Counted from the first letter of the stretch, positions 8,263 through 21,351 are shown. The stretch is 33,205 bases of DNA from Acidobacteriota bacterium (GCA_029862975.1 JAOTWP010000037.1:1-33205); one strand, 5' to 3'. Numbers and translations are program-made. Notes: generated by a model from the sequence alone, not told the origin.

Positions 8263-10007
8263 CCGCCCCTCAATCGCTTGGCGCCGGCCTCCTCGACGGG
8301 CGGGCCGGGCGGCCGGCACGGACCCATGAGGATCAGCCGCTCGTCCGCCCAGAGGGTGGGCAGGCCCGCCGCGGCGAGCGCCGCCCGCTCGCGCTCGTAC
8401 CGGGTCTTGAGCAGGAAGACGTGCGGCCGGGCGCAGCTCGCCAGGGCGTCGCGCCAGGCCTCCGGCGGCTGCAAGGGCGAGGATTCCAAGCCGGCCACCT
8501 CGGGATACAGATGGACGGCGTAGTTGCTGCGCAGCGGCGCCCCGCTCGCGGTGCTCACCGTGATCTTCCGCCCGAGGTAGAAGGCGAGCGTCGAGGAGAA
8601 GGTCTCGATGCCCATGACGGTCGTCGCCGGGTCTAGGAGAGGCGCGACGGCGGCGGCCATGGCCTTGCTGGAGCGGCTCTCCGCGATCTCCGCCATGAGC
8701 GGGGCGCAGAGCACCGGCAGGAGCACAAGCGGCAGCGACAGGGCCGCCGGCGCCAGCCGCTGGCGGGCCGCGAGCCAGGCGAGGGCGGCGGTGACCAGCA
8801 TCACGGCGCCCAGGGCCGCGGCCGTCGGCGGCACCCGGGACGCGACCTTCGCGAGAAGCCGGGCGGGCGCCAGCCCGCCACCGACCGCCAGGAACGGCAC
8901 GCTCAGGGCCAGCCAGCCCACGGCGGCGACGCGAACGGTCCGCCGTCGCGCGCCGGCGAGGGACCAGGACCACGCGGCCAGCAGCGCAACCGCCGGCATC
9001 AGGGGCAGGACGTAGCCGGGCCGCTTCGAGTGCGAGAGCGAGAGGAAGACGAGCGGCAGCGCGATCCACAGCCCGAGAAACACGAGGGCCGGCCGCTGCT
9101 CGCCCCGCATCGCCTCCCGCGCACGCCGCCACCCCGCGGCCAGAGCGACGACGATCCACGGGAAGGCGCCGCCGGCGAGGACCGGCAGGAAGTACCACGG
9201 CGGTCCCGTTCGGTCCATCGCGTCGGTGGTCAGCCGCTGCCAGCTCTCCGTCACCAGCGAGTAGTGGAGGAAGCCCGGCACCGCGCGCTCCACGAGCGCC
9301 ACCCAGGGGACGACGAGCGCCAGGTGCAGGAGCCATCCCGCCGGGTGCCACACCGCGCCCGGCCGCCGGCGCCAGGCGGCGAAGGGCACGGCGACGAGCA
9401 GGGGCAGCAGCAGCGCCACCGGACCCTTGGTAAAGACGCCGCCGGCCATCGCCGCCCACGCCACCATGGGCCACAGGATCCGCCGCGCGCGCCCGGCGTC
9501 CCCACGGCGCTCCTCGATCGCCAGGTAGAAGGCGATCAGGGCCAGGGTGACGAAGAAGGTCAAGAGCGCGTCGAAGATGACGATCCGCGCGTAGGCGAGG
9601 GTCAGGAGCGCCGTCGCGAAGGCCGTCCCGGCGACCCAGGCCGTCTCGCGCCCGAAGAGACGGCGGGAGAACCAGAGGGTGAGCCCCAGCGTCGCCCAGG
9701 TCGCGAGCAGCGACGGCAGGCGCACCGCCCACTCAGCGGCGCCGAAGAGGCGGATCGCGGCGGCGGCGGCGGCGAAGAACAGGAACGGCTTGTCGAGGAA
9801 CGGCAGCCCGTCGAGGTGCGGCACCAGCCAGCCGCTGCCGCCGGCCATCTCGAGCGCGATCGCGGCGTTGCGCCCCTCGTCGGGCTCGATGAGCGCGTAC
9901 GCGCCGACGCCGAAGGCGCCCGCCAGCGCCGCCAGGAGCACCCACGCGCCTTCCAGCGGGATGCGCCCTCTCAATGCCAGAGCCTCACGTTCTGTTCGAG
10001 TCGCCAC
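8232..10007 (-). CDS. ArnT/PMT-type membrane glycosyltransferase
   Basis: A 591-aa GT-C fold glycosyltransferase of the ArnT/dolichyl-phosphate-mannose (PMT_2) superfamily, which moves a sugar from a polyprenyl-phosphate donor to lipid A, protein or a cell-surface glycan. The first periplasmic loop carries the catalytic acidic motif EPDEGRNA (about residues 42-49), and LDKPFLFF (about 71-78) matches the family's DKPPL-type motif. About ten or more hydrophobic helices follow, and the last 130 residues or so form a soluble periplasmic domain. The start is GTG at 10007, with GAAGGA upstream. The acceptor cannot be told from sequence. It stands apart from the efflux operon by 136 bp, and no aminoarabinose genes lie nearby. 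Confidence 0.85.
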   Translation of the reverse strand: MATRTEREALALRGRIPLEGAWVLLAALAGAFGVGAYALIEPDEGRNAAIALEMAGGSGWLVPHLDGLPFLDKPFLFFAAAAAAIRLFGAAEWAVRLPSLLATWATLGLTLWFSRRLFGRETAWVAGTAFATALLTLAYARIVIFDALLTFFVTLALIAFYLAIEERRGDAGRARRILWPMVAWAAMAGGVFTKGPVALLLPLLVAVPFAAWRRRPGAVWHPAGWLLHLALVVPWVALVERAVPGFLHYSLVTESWQRLTTDAMDRTGPPWYFLPVLAGGAFPWIVVALAAGWRRAREAMRGEQRPALVFLGLWIALPLVFLSLSHSKRPGYVLPLMPAVALLAAWSWSLAGARRRTVRVAAVGWLALSVPFLAVGGGLAPARLLAKVASRVPPTAAALGAVMLVTAALAWLAARQRLAPAALSLPLVLLPVLCAPLMAEIAESRSSKAMAAAVAPLLDPATTVMGIETFSSTLAFYLGRKITVSTASGAPLRSNYAVHLYPEVAGLESSPLQPPEAWRDALASCARPHVFLLKTRYERERAALAAAGLPTLWADERLILMGPCRPPGPPVEEAGAKRLRGGQRGTIGPGP

Positions 10008-10143
10008 GGCACGGAATCCTTCGCGCGCGTCGGAGGATAGCTCACTACCGGACCCGACCGCGGGCTCGGCCGCGGTCGACCCGCCGCCGACGTCCAGCGC
10101 TGCGAGCGGACCGGACTCCCGGCGCGCTCGCGCTTGGGGGGCT

Positions 10144-13100
10144 TCAGACCTCGGTCAGGCGGCCGGCGGCCGGCAGCTCGGCGGGGGCCGCGCGCGGCAC
10201 CGACAGACGCCAGACGTTGCGCAGCCAGGCGACCACCCGCTCGATGACCAGGCTCCAGAACGGCAGGATGAGGAGCGTCAGGATCACCGAGGAGATGAGA
10301 CCGCCCATCACGGTGCGGGCCAGCGGGTAGTAGAAGACGCCGCCGGCGTTGGGGCCGCGGATGGCCAGCGGGAGCAGGCCGATGACGGTGGTCGAGGCGG
10401 TCATGAGGATCGGGCGCAGGCGCTCGCGGCCGGCCTCGAGGAAGGCGTCGACCTGGGAGAGGCCGCGGTCGCGGAAGCGCTTGACGTGGTCGAGGAGGAC
10501 GATCCCGTTGTTGACGACGATGCCCATGAGGATGAGGATGCCGATCTGGGACATCAGGTTGAACGACGTGCCGGTGATCGCCAGCGCCCAGGCGATGCCG
10601 GGCAGCGCGAAGGGAATCGACATCAGGATGGCGAACGGCTGGCTGAGCGACTCGAACAGCGACGCCATCACGATGTAGACGAGCAGCAGCGCCAGGAGCA
10701 TGTTGACGGCCATCTGCGAGTTCTGGTCCGCCTGCTCGAGGATCCGGTCGTTCCAGCTCCAGGAGTAGCCGGCCGGCAGGTCGAAGGCGCTCATGAGGCC
10801 CTCGATCTGCTTCTTGGCGGCCTCCCAGTCCTCGCCTTCGTAGGTGGCGCGCACCTCCATGCGCACCTTGCGGTTCTCGCGCTCGATCTCGCGCGGCCGC
10901 TGGACGATCTCGAAGTCCGCGATGTCGCCCAGCAGCACCGGACGGTCGCCGGTGCCGCCGATCTGGATCCGCCGCAGATCCTCGAGGTTCTCCCGGTCCT
11001 CGAGGCGCAGCGCCAGCCAGGTGTCGACCTCGCGGTCCCCGGCGTTGAAGCGCGGCAGGCGCATCGAGCCCAAGGTGAACGAGAACACGTTGGCCACGTC
11101 CTGGGAGGCCAGCCCCTGCCGCTCCGCCTTCTCGCGGTCGACGGCGACCTGGATCTCGCGCTGCGCCTCCTTGAACGGCGTGCGGACGTCCTCGACGCCC
11201 GCCACCGTGTCCAGGCGCCGCGCCGCCTCGGCGGCCAGGTCGAGCAGGAGGCCGGTGTCCTGGCCGAAGAACTTGACGGCGAAGTAGGTCGCGTTGCCGC
11301 CGCTGTCGGACTCCTCGTCGAACCGCAGGTCGACCCCGGCAAGCTCGGGCAGCACCTCCCGGATCTCCTTGCGCAGCTCCTTGACGTCGTCGTCCGACAG
11401 GTTCTTGCGCGCCAGGACGAGCGACGTGCCGGCCTCGCTGTCCGTGTAGTAGCTGTACACCGACTCGATGCCCAGCCGTTCCCGGTGGGGCCCGAGGGCC
11501 AGCTCGACCGCGTTCACGGCCTTCTCCGCGTCGGACTTGTAGGTGAAGTCGGCGAAGCTGTAGTCGAAGTACACCCGCTCGTTGACCGTCCCCGAGAACA
11601 TGGCCGCATCCACCAGCCCCGTCGCGAACGGCACCACGCCGAGGGCGAGCGCCAGCAGCATGAGGCCGAAGGTCTTGACGGGGTGCCGCAGGGTCCATCC
11701 GAGGATCCGCACGTACCGGACCTCGAGCCGCTCGATCGAGGCGATCGGCCGCGACCGCTTGCGGCCGAGGAAGTGGGCCGACATCAGGGGGATGAGCGTC
11801 ATCGCCGTGAACAGCGAGCAGCCGAGCGCGATCGTGATCGCGATCCCGACCTCCTTCAGCCAGACGGCGAGATCGGTCTTGCCGCCCAGGATGAGGGGCA
11901 GAAACACGATGACGGTCGTCAGCGTCGACGAGGCCACGGCGACGGCGACCTCGCGGGCGCCCTGCAGGGCGGACTTCTCCCGGTCGCGCTCCTCGCGGTG
12001 ATGGCGGTCGATCGACTCGAGCACGACCACCCCGTTGTCGACGAGCATCCCCACGGCCAGCATCAAGCCCATCATCGAGAGGATGTTGAGGTTGGCGCCC
12101 ATGAAGTACAGAAGCCCGCAGGCCGCGATGATCGAGAACGGGATCGACAGCGAGACGATGAGCGTCGAGTCCAGGCGCCGCAGGAAGAAGTAGAGGCAGC
12201 CCACGGCCAGGAGGCCGCCCACGAGGCCCGCCGTCAGCAGGCCCTGGATGCCGTTCGTGATCGCCTCGGCCTGGTCCTCCCAGACGAAGACGTTGATCCC
12301 CTGGAGCAGCGGGTCCGCGCCGACCTCGTTCTCGAGCACGTCGTAGACGGCTCGCGCCACGTCCACGGTGTTCGCCGTCGACTCCTTGAAGACGGAGAGC
12401 GCCACGGCGTACTGGCCGTCGAGATGGCGACCGTGATCGATCACCGGCTGCTCGTAGCGGATCTCGGCGACGTCCGACAGCCTGAGGCCGCGCTCGTCGA
12501 TGGCCAGGTTGGCGATCTCCTCTACCGACGCGAACTCCCCCACCGCGCGGGCCGTGAAGCTCAGGTCGTCGTCGGCCACCTGTCCGAGGACGACGTTGGA
12601 CGTCGCCCCTTGCAGCTTGGCCATCAGCGCGCCGACGTCGACGTTGTGCGCGTTCACCGCGTCGAGAACGAGGTCGATGAAGATCTCCCGCGGCCTGACG
12701 CCGTCGAGAACGACCCGGCCCACGCCGGGGATGCGCCGCAGGCGGTTCAAGACCCGCGCCTCGATGAGCTCGTAGCTGGCGGCCAGATCGACCCCCACGG
12801 CCGAGATGCGGCCCTCGACCACGGGGATGTCGGACGTGTTGAACGAGAAGATGATGACCTCGCCGATGCCGGCCGGCAGGTCGGGCTTGATCTGATCCAT
12901 CTTCTCGCCGACCTGCATGCGCACGATGTCGAGCGAGTTGCCCCAGTCGAACTCGAGGAAGAACTCGGCCTGGTCGGCCGTCGCGGTGGCGTTGAGGGTC
13001 TTGACCCCCGGCAGCGTGGCCAGCAGCTCCTCGACGGGCTTGACGATCTCCCGCTCGATCTGCTGCGGGTTGGAGTTCGGATACGGAATCTGGATCCCGA

Positions 13101-13233
13101 TGAACGGGACGTCGATCTCCGGCAGATACGCCAGGGGCAGCCGGAAGGCCGCGATCCCGCCCAGGACGAGGATGCTGACGAGGATCATGGCCGTCGTGAC
13201 GGGCCGCTTCACGGAGAGTCGCAGCAGGCTCAT
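10144..13233 (-). CDS. RND efflux pump, inner-membrane subunit (second)
   Basis: A 1029-aa resistance-nodulation-division transporter of the AcrB/MdtC hydrophobic efflux type: a proton-driven inner-membrane pump with two periplasmic porter domains. It starts with the typical SLLRLSVKRPVTTAM before TM1. TM4 has GMLVDNGVVV, where AcrB has two aspartates, so only the first of the proton-relay pair is kept. TM10 has MGIVVNNGIVL. Length is normal. The start at 13233 is favoured by AGGAGAAGG just upstream. An ATG at 13296 overlaps the preceding stop as ATGA and would add 21 residues, so coupling from there is the alternative. It is the last gene of the adaptor-pump-pump operon. Confidence 0.9.
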   Translation of the reverse strand: MSLLRLSVKRPVTTAMILVSILVLGGIAAFRLPLAYLPEIDVPFIGIQIPYPNSNPQQIEREIVKPVEELLATLPGVKTLNATATADQAEFFLEFDWGNSLDIVRMQVGEKMDQIKPDLPAGIGEVIIFSFNTSDIPVVEGRISAVGVDLAASYELIEARVLNRLRRIPGVGRVVLDGVRPREIFIDLVLDAVNAHNVDVGALMAKLQGATSNVVLGQVADDDLSFTARAVGEFASVEEIANLAIDERGLRLSDVAEIRYEQPVIDHGRHLDGQYAVALSVFKESTANTVDVARAVYDVLENEVGADPLLQGINVFVWEDQAEAITNGIQGLLTAGLVGGLLAVGCLYFFLRRLDSTLIVSLSIPFSIIAACGLLYFMGANLNILSMMGLMLAVGMLVDNGVVVLESIDRHHREERDREKSALQGAREVAVAVASSTLTTVIVFLPLILGGKTDLAVWLKEVGIAITIALGCSLFTAMTLIPLMSAHFLGRKRSRPIASIERLEVRYVRILGWTLRHPVKTFGLMLLALALGVVPFATGLVDAAMFSGTVNERVYFDYSFADFTYKSDAEKAVNAVELALGPHRERLGIESVYSYYTDSEAGTSLVLARKNLSDDDVKELRKEIREVLPELAGVDLRFDEESDSGGNATYFAVKFFGQDTGLLLDLAAEAARRLDTVAGVEDVRTPFKEAQREIQVAVDREKAERQGLASQDVANVFSFTLGSMRLPRFNAGDREVDTWLALRLEDRENLEDLRRIQIGGTGDRPVLLGDIADFEIVQRPREIERENRKVRMEVRATYEGEDWEAAKKQIEGLMSAFDLPAGYSWSWNDRILEQADQNSQMAVNMLLALLLVYIVMASLFESLSQPFAILMSIPFALPGIAWALAITGTSFNLMSQIGILILMGIVVNNGIVLLDHVKRFRDRGLSQVDAFLEAGRERLRPILMTASTTVIGLLPLAIRGPNAGGVFYYPLARTVMGGLISSVILTLLILPFWSLVIERVVAWLRNVWRLSVPRAAPAELPAAGRLTEV

Positions 13234-13292
13234 TCGGGCCTTCTCCTCGGGTCGCGCGCCCCCGGCGATCGCGCGGTCGGGTCGCACGCGGC

Positions 13293-16200
13293 TCATGCCT
13301 CGGCCGCCGCCGCCGTCTCGTCGGGGCCTGGCACCGCGTCGTCCGCGGCGGAATCGCCCGCGGCGCCCGGCGCGGCGATCACGTCCCGGCGGTCGACCGC
13401 CGCGTAGACCACCGGGATGACGACGAGGGTCAAGAGCGTCGCCACGCTCAGGCCGCCGATCACCGTGATGGCGAGCGGCGCCCGCAGCTCGGCGCCCTCG
13501 CCGAGCCCGAGGGCCATCGGCGTGAGGCCCAGCACCGTCGTCGCCGAGGTCATGAGGATGGGCCGCAGGCGGTCGCGGCCGGCGGCCAGCAGGGCGTCGC
13601 GCTTCGCGAGGCCGGCGCGGCGGCGCTGATTCACGGCGTCGATCAGGATGATGGCGTTGTTGACGACGATTCCGGCCAGCATCACCGCTCCGATCATGGC
13701 CACGATGTTGACGCTGTTGCCCGTGACGGCCAGCGCCAGCACCACGCCGATCGCTCCCAACGGCAGCGTGAAGATGATGATGAACGGATGCAGGAACGAC
13801 TCGAACTGCGAGGCCATCACCAGGTAGACGAGGAAGATCGCCAGCGCCATGGCCAGCGCGAGCGAGCGCAGCGACTGGGTGCGCTCCTCCTCCTGGCCGC
13901 TGAGCGTGGCGGTCGTCGTCGCCGGCAGCGCGACCCCGGCGACGGCCGCGCGCACGTCCGCCGCCGCCGCGCCCATGTCGCGGCCGTCCAGATTGCCGCT
14001 GACGACGGCCGCGCGCTTCTGGCCGACCCGCCGGATCTCGCTCGGCCCGTTGACGACCTCGACCCTGGCGATCGACTTCAGGTAGACGGGAATGCCGTGA
14101 CGCTGGGCGACGATGAAGTTCTCGATGTCGGCCACGTCGGCCGACCCCACGTCCACCGAGCGCACGACGATGTCGATCTCGCGGTCGCCCTCCGTCAGCC
14201 GGGTCGCCACGTCCCCCTGCACCTTGCTGCGGATCGTGTCGGCGACGTCCCCGATCGACAGCTCGAGCTGCGCGAACTGGTCGCGGTCGAAGCGCACCTG
14301 AAGCTCCGGATTGCCCAGCTCGGCCGACGACTCGATGTCGACGAGACCGGGAACCGCGGCGATCTCACGCTGGAGCACCGCCGCGACGTCGTGCAGCTCG
14401 GCGAGGTCGTCGTCGTAGACCTCGACCTCGATGGGCGTGCGGAAGCTGAAATAGGTCGGGCGCTCGAACTTGAACGCGACCTGCGGGTTCTGGGCCAGGC
14501 GACCGCGCAGCCGATCGGCGATCGCCTGCTCGTCCTCCGCGCCGGTCCCTGGCGCCATGAGCACCTGGATCCGGGCCGTGTTCTCCCCTTCCGTGCCCGT
14601 GCTCGTCAGCGACAGGCCGCGGCCGCCCGCGATGCTCGACAGCGAGGCGACCCGCGGATCCTCGCGCACGGCCTCCTGGACCTGGGCGACGTAGCGATCG
14701 ACGACCTCGAGCGGAGTGCCCTCGGGCAGCTCGACGAAGAAGCTGAACTCCCCTTGCGAGAACGTGGGAATCAGGTCGAACCCGAGGGACGGCACCAGGG
14801 CCAGCGCGCCGGCGAAGCTCGCCGCCGCCGCCGCGACGACCACGGCCTTGCGTCCGAGGGCCCACCCGAGGGCCCGGGGATAGGCGCCGCTGACGGCCCC
14901 GAGACCGGCGTCGAAGGCCTGGCTCAGGGGACGGCAGGCCATGGTGAGGCCGCGCCGCGCGAAGCTCAGGGCGCGGCGCAGCCCCCGCAAGGCGAAGCTG
15001 GGCGCCAGCACCAGGAGGCGCCAGAAGAAACGCCGCACCCGCCGTCCGGGGGCCGGAGGCAAGGGGACCGACTCCAGGCGGGCCGTGCCGCCGGCGGCCG
15101 CCAGCATGGGAATGAGGGTCAGCGCGATGGCCAGCGAAGCGAGCAGCGAGAACGAGACGGTGAGCGCCATGTCGCGGAAGAGCTGCGCCGCCACCCCCTC
15201 CAGGAACACCACGGGCAGAAACACGGCGACCGTCGTGAGCGTCGAGGCGATCACCGCCCGGCCGACCTCCGAGGCCCCGTCCCGGGCCGCGGCGAACGCC
15301 CCCTTGCCCGCTTCGCGGTGCTTGTAGACGGCCTCGAGGACCACGATCGCGTTGTCGACGAGCATCCCCACGCCCAGCGCCAGGCCGCCCAGCGACATGA
15401 TGTTGAGCGTCGTTCCCGTGCGGTACATGAGGAAGAACGTCGTGACGATCGAGATCGGGATCGAGACGCCGATGATCAGCGTGCTCCGGAGATCCTTGAG
15501 AAAGAAGAGCAGCACGACGATGGCGATGAGCCCGCCCAGCCCGGCGTTGCTCAGCACCTCGCGAATCGAGGCCTCGATGAACTTCGACTGATCGACGCCG
15601 GCGGCGATCTCGATGCCCTCCGGAACCTCGTCCTCGATGCTCGCGAGCCTGGCCCGCACCGCCTTGGCGACCTGCACGGTGTTCGCGTCGCCCTCCTTGT
15701 AGACGGCGAGCTCGACCGCCTCGCGGCCGCCGTAGCGGGTGACCACCTCGCGGCGCTTGTGGCCGCGCGTCACCGTGGCGACGTCGGCCACCCGCACCGC
15801 GCGCCCCGCGGGCGAGGTCAGCACCGTCTGCAGGATGTCGTCGAGATCGACGAACTCGTTGTTGGCCCGCACGAGGTAGCGCGCCTCGGACTCGTAGAGG
15901 CTGCCGCCCGCCTGGTTCACGTTCTCCGCCAGGAGCCGGTCGTTGACCTGCTGGATCGTCAGCCCGACGAGGGCTAGCTTGCCTTCGTCGACCTGGACCT
16001 GGACCTCCTCCTCGTACCCGCCGTTGACCTTGATGGCCGCCACGCCCTCGGTCGACTCGAGGTCCTTCTTCACGACCTCCTCGCCGACGTAGCGCAGCTG
16101 ATAGAGGCTCTCGCCGCCGGTCAGATAGAGCCTCAGGATCGGGTCGTTGGCGGGGTCGAAGCGCAGGACGACGGGCTCCTGGGCCTGTTCCGGGAGGCGG

Positions 16201-16544
16201 ATGAGGTCGAGCTTCTCGCGCACGTCGAGGGTCGCGAAGTCCATGTCCCGCTTCCAGTCGAACTCGAGCGTGACCTGGGAAAGGCCCGGACGCGAGACGG
16301 ACGTCAGGCGCTGCACTCCGGAGACGACGCCCACGACCTCCTCGATCGGCCGCGTCACGAGGCTCTCGACCTCGGCCGGCGCCGCCCCCGGGTAGCGGGT
16401 CTCCACCGTCAGGCTGGGGTAGGAGAGGTCCGGCAGCAGGTTGATCGACAGGCGCTGGAAGGCCACGAGGCCGAACAGCACGAGAGCCACCGCCCCCATG
16501 GCGATGGTGACGCGGCGCTTCAGGGAGAACTCGATCAGGCGCAT
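13293..16544 (-). CDS. RND efflux pump, inner-membrane subunit (first)
   Basis: A 1083-aa RND transporter related to AcrB/MdtB-type pumps. It has TM1 at about residues 12-30 and large periplasmic loops after TM1 and TM7. TM4 contains [16 protein letters not shown] with one of the two usual aspartates, and TM10-11 contain [16 protein letters not shown] longer cytoplasmic loop of about 70 residues between TM6 and TM7 is rich in Arg and Pro. The C-terminal 30 residues are Ala/Asp/Glu rich. GGAGG precedes the ATG at 16544, and the adaptor gene ends 13 bp upstream. Two different RND genes in one operon recall MdtBC heteromers, but the pair here has not been shown to assemble together. Confidence 0.92.
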   Translation of the reverse strand: MRLIEFSLKRRVTIAMGAVALVLFGLVAFQRLSINLLPDLSYPSLTVETRYPGAAPAEVESLVTRPIEEVVGVVSGVQRLTSVSRPGLSQVTLEFDWKRDMDFATLDVREKLDLIRLPEQAQEPVVLRFDPANDPILRLYLTGGESLYQLRYVGEEVVKKDLESTEGVAAIKVNGGYEEEVQVQVDEGKLALVGLTIQQVNDRLLAENVNQAGGSLYESEARYLVRANNEFVDLDDILQTVLTSPAGRAVRVADVATVTRGHKRREVVTRYGGREAVELAVYKEGDANTVQVAKAVRARLASIEDEVPEGIEIAAGVDQSKFIEASIREVLSNAGLGGLIAIVVLLFFLKDLRSTLIIGVSIPISIVTTFFLMYRTGTTLNIMSLGGLALGVGMLVDNAIVVLEAVYKHREAGKGAFAAARDGASEVGRAVIASTLTTVAVFLPVVFLEGVAAQLFRDMALTVSFSLLASLAIALTLIPMLAAAGGTARLESVPLPPAPGRRVRRFFWRLLVLAPSFALRGLRRALSFARRGLTMACRPLSQAFDAGLGAVSGAYPRALGWALGRKAVVVAAAAASFAGALALVPSLGFDLIPTFSQGEFSFFVELPEGTPLEVVDRYVAQVQEAVREDPRVASLSSIAGGRGLSLTSTGTEGENTARIQVLMAPGTGAEDEQAIADRLRGRLAQNPQVAFKFERPTYFSFRTPIEVEVYDDDLAELHDVAAVLQREIAAVPGLVDIESSAELGNPELQVRFDRDQFAQLELSIGDVADTIRSKVQGDVATRLTEGDREIDIVVRSVDVGSADVADIENFIVAQRHGIPVYLKSIARVEVVNGPSEIRRVGQKRAAVVSGNLDGRDMGAAAADVRAAVAGVALPATTTATLSGQEEERTQSLRSLALAMALAIFLVYLVMASQFESFLHPFIIIFTLPLGAIGVVLALAVTGNSVNIVAMIGAVMLAGIVVNNAIILIDAVNQRRRAGLAKRDALLAAGRDRLRPILMTSATTVLGLTPMALGLGEGAELRAPLAITVIGGLSVATLLTLVVIPVVYAAVDRRDVIAAPGAAGDSAADDAVPGPDETAAAAEA

Positions 16545-16557
16545 GGCGGCCTCCGCG

Positions 16558-17781
16558 CTAGGGAGCCGTCGCGGCGGCCGGCTCGGGCTCCCCGGCCGTC
16601 GCGTCCGCCGCGTCCAGCACCCGCACCCGGGCGCCGTCCTCGAGACTGCCCTGACCGGCGATGACGACCCGTGCCCCGGCCTCGAGACCGGCGATCACCT
16701 CGACCCGGCCCGCGTCCTCGATCCCGAGGCTGACGGCCCGCTTCGTGACCGTCTCACCGTCCTCGCCGCCGACCGTGAAGACGTGGGTCGACTGCAGCTC
16801 GCGCAGGATCGCCTCGCGCGGGACGACGAGCGCGTTCGGCCGCTCCTCCCGCACCACGTGAATCGAGACGAAGCTGCCCGGCCTGACGTCGCCCGAGGGC
16901 TCCGTCGCCTCGACGGTGACCTTGACCGTTCCCGTGGCCGTGTCGACGACCGGGCTGATCTGCCGGATCCGGCCCCGCAGCTCGATCTGCGGGCCGGCGT
17001 TGAGCCGGATCGTGGCCTCCGTGCCGGGGGCGAGCCCCACGACGTCGCCCTCGGAAAGATAGATGCGGGCGATGAGGGGATCGAAGTCGGTGATCTGGAA
17101 GAGCGGATCGCCCAGGCGGACGTGCTGGCCGAGCTGGATGTGCCGCGCCGTGACCCGGCCGCCGAAGGGCGCCTTGATGACGGTCTGGGCCAGCGCCCAC
17201 TCGGACTCCGCCAGCTCCTGGCGGGCGATCTGATGCTCCACCGTCACCCGGTCGTTCTCCTCGCGGCTGATGAGCTCCCGCTCGAAGAGGTCGCGCCCGC
17301 GCTCGTAGGCCAGCTGGGCGTTGGCGTCGCGCAGCTGCGCCTTCTTGAGGGCGATCTCCTCGTCGCTGGGATCGAGCCGCGCCAGCACCTCGCCGCGGCG
17401 CACGACCCGGCCTTCGTCGACGGCCAGGCTCGTGACCCGGCCTTCGGACTCGGCCAGGACCGTGACGTCGTTCTCGGCCACGAGGTTGGCGGTCGCGCTG
17501 ATGTAGGCCGAGACGGTCTCGCGCGTGGCGGTCACCACTTCGACCGGGACCGCGGCTTCCTCCTCGGCCACGGCGTCACCGTCCTCGGCTCCGTTCGCGT
17601 CGCTGGCGCCACCGGCGAGGAGCACGACGGCGACGACGGCCACGACGACGACCGCGGCGAGCGCCGAGATCCACCGCGCGCGCCGCCGCCGCCCGGCCCT
17701 CGCCCTGTCTCCCGCCTCCGCGCCGGCCGCGGCCGGGTCAGCCGCCTCCACAGCCGCCACTCTCGTCTCTTCGTCGCTCAT
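16558..17781 (-). CDS. RND efflux periplasmic adaptor (membrane fusion protein)
   Basis: A 407-aa HlyD/AcrA-type adaptor linking the RND pumps to an outer-membrane channel. A cytoplasmic N-terminal tail of about 36 residues ending RRRRARW is followed by one membrane anchor (about 37-57), so it is membrane-anchored rather than a lipoprotein. The barrel-sandwich (lipoyl-like) halves flank a helical hairpin (about 140-195): VTSLAVDEGRVVRRG before it and VIKAPFGGRVTARHI after it. Beta-barrel and membrane-proximal domains follow. The start at 17781 has AAGGA upstream. It is the first gene of the operon, divergent from the regulator across 205 bp. No outer-membrane factor is encoded in this window. 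Confidence 0.93.
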   Translation of the reverse strand: MSDEETRVAAVEAADPAAAGAEAGDRARAGRRRRARWISALAAVVVVAVVAVVLLAGGASDANGAEDGDAVAEEEAAVPVEVVTATRETVSAYISATANLVAENDVTVLAESEGRVTSLAVDEGRVVRRGEVLARLDPSDEEIALKKAQLRDANAQLAYERGRDLFERELISREENDRVTVEHQIARQELAESEWALAQTVIKAPFGGRVTARHIQLGQHVRLGDPLFQITDFDPLIARIYLSEGDVVGLAPGTEATIRLNAGPQIELRGRIRQISPVVDTATGTVKVTVEATEPSGDVRPGSFVSIHVVREERPNALVVPREAILRELQSTHVFTVGGEDGETVTKRAVSLGIEDAGRVEVIAGLEAGARVVIAGQGSLEDGARVRVLDAADATAGEPEPAAATAP

Positions 17782-17852
17782 CTCGAGGTCCTTTTCGATC
17801 CGCTCGCGGCGACCGGCTGGGATCGATCCGCCCGTGCAGCGAGGTTTGGTTT

Positions 17853-17872
17853 CGAATACGGAGACGCATTCG
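17853..17872. promoter_or_regulatory. Operator-like palindrome in the divergent promoter region
   Basis: CGAATACG-GAGA-CGCATTCG is an 8-4-8 inverted repeat with one mismatched pair. It lies 72 bp upstream of the efflux adaptor start and about 115 bp before the regulator start. The size and symmetry fit a dimeric repressor or activator site. No bound protein is known; the neighbouring regulator is the obvious candidate. Confidence 0.4.
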
Positions 17873-17943
17873 CGAAGGTTTCAGTTCCGGCCCCCCTGCC
17901 AAGGCGGCCGCGCCCGGAGCCCGGTGATACCATCGCGACGCTG

Positions 17944-17963
17944 CGGGGCCCCCGAGGGCCCCG
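17944..17963 (+). promoter_or_regulatory. Strong GC hairpin in the regulator leader
   Basis: CGGGGCCC-CCGA-GGGCCCCG is a perfect 8-bp stem with a four-base loop, 23 bases before the regulator's ATG, which has no obvious Shine-Dalgarno. It could limit translation initiation or pause transcription. It is also possible that it is a chance GC palindrome. Confidence 0.35.
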
Positions 17964-17986
17964 CCGCTCGGGCCGCGCCCGTTGGC

Positions 17987-20896
<2,910 letters not shown>

Positions 20897-20920
20897 GACT
20901 CCAGAGCCCATCGGCGAGGG

Positions 20921-21106
20921 CTAGCGCGTGAACTCGACGTTCTCGACGAGCGGCGGCGGCGGGCCGCAATCGGGCTGGCCCTTGTAACAGCCTTCCTCGT
21001 CCGCGAGGTCGCGGGTACCGAACGGGTACTGCCGCTCAGAGCCTCCGTTGGACACCGAGATGACGGGCATCATGATCATGACGATGGCGGCGATGAGTCG
21101 GAACAT
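20921..21106 (-). CDS. Small exported Cys/Pro-rich peptide, copy 1
   Basis: A 61-aa peptide with a hydrophobic N-terminus (FRLIAAIVMIMMPVISV) that can act as a signal peptide or membrane anchor. The mature part holds FGTRDLADEEGCYKGQPDC, then PPPP, then a variable C-terminus (LVENVEFTR). The two Cys, seven apart, could form a disulfide after export. AAGGAG stands properly before the ATG at 21106. A near copy lies 60 bp upstream, in the same direction. The family is not recognised. A toxin-like, signalling or envelope peptide are all possible. Confidence 0.7.
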   Translation of the reverse strand: MFRLIAAIVMIMMPVISVSNGGSERQYPFGTRDLADEEGCYKGQPDCGPPPPLVENVEFTR

Positions 21107-21165
21107 GGCGTTCTCCTTCGTGCTGAGCGTTGCCGACGGCTGGTGATGCTGCTCGCCAACCGGCG

Positions 21166-21351
21166 TCAGCGGTCGATGGTGGTCCCGGTGGTGAACGGCG
21201 GCGGCGGACCGCAGTCGGGCTGACCCTTGTAGCAGCCTTCCTCGTCCGCGAGGTCGCGGGTACCGAACGGGTCCTGCCGCTCGGGACCTCCGTTGGACAC
21301 CGAGATGACGGGCATCATGATCATGACGATGGCGGCGATGAGTCGAAACAT
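21166..21351 (-). CDS. Small exported Cys/Pro-rich peptide, copy 2
   Basis: A 61-aa paralogue of the peptide at 20921-21106. The first 52 residues differ at only two sites (S23/P and Y27/D), but the last nine are unrelated (FTTGTTIDR). The Shine-Dalgarno region (GGAAGGAGAACGCC) and some leader sequence are duplicated too. The conserved body with a swapped tail suggests recent tandem duplication followed by change or recombination at the 3' end. This copy is first in the likely two-gene transcript. Confidence 0.72.
   Translation of the reverse strand: MFRLIAAIVMIMMPVISVSNGGPERQDPFGTRDLADEEGCYKGQPDCGPPPPFTTGTTIDR

Noticed and set aside
13234-13296. Start of the second RND pump at 13296
   Set aside because: The ATGA overlap is attractive, but the better Shine-Dalgarno and the family-typical N-terminus favour 13233; kept only as an alternative.
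9679-15977. Very long plus-strand frames opposite the RND genes (over 700 and 1200 codons)
   Set aside because: They are antisense to well-conserved RND pumps and have the biased Asp/Arg/His/Gln composition expected from reading third-position GC on the other strand.
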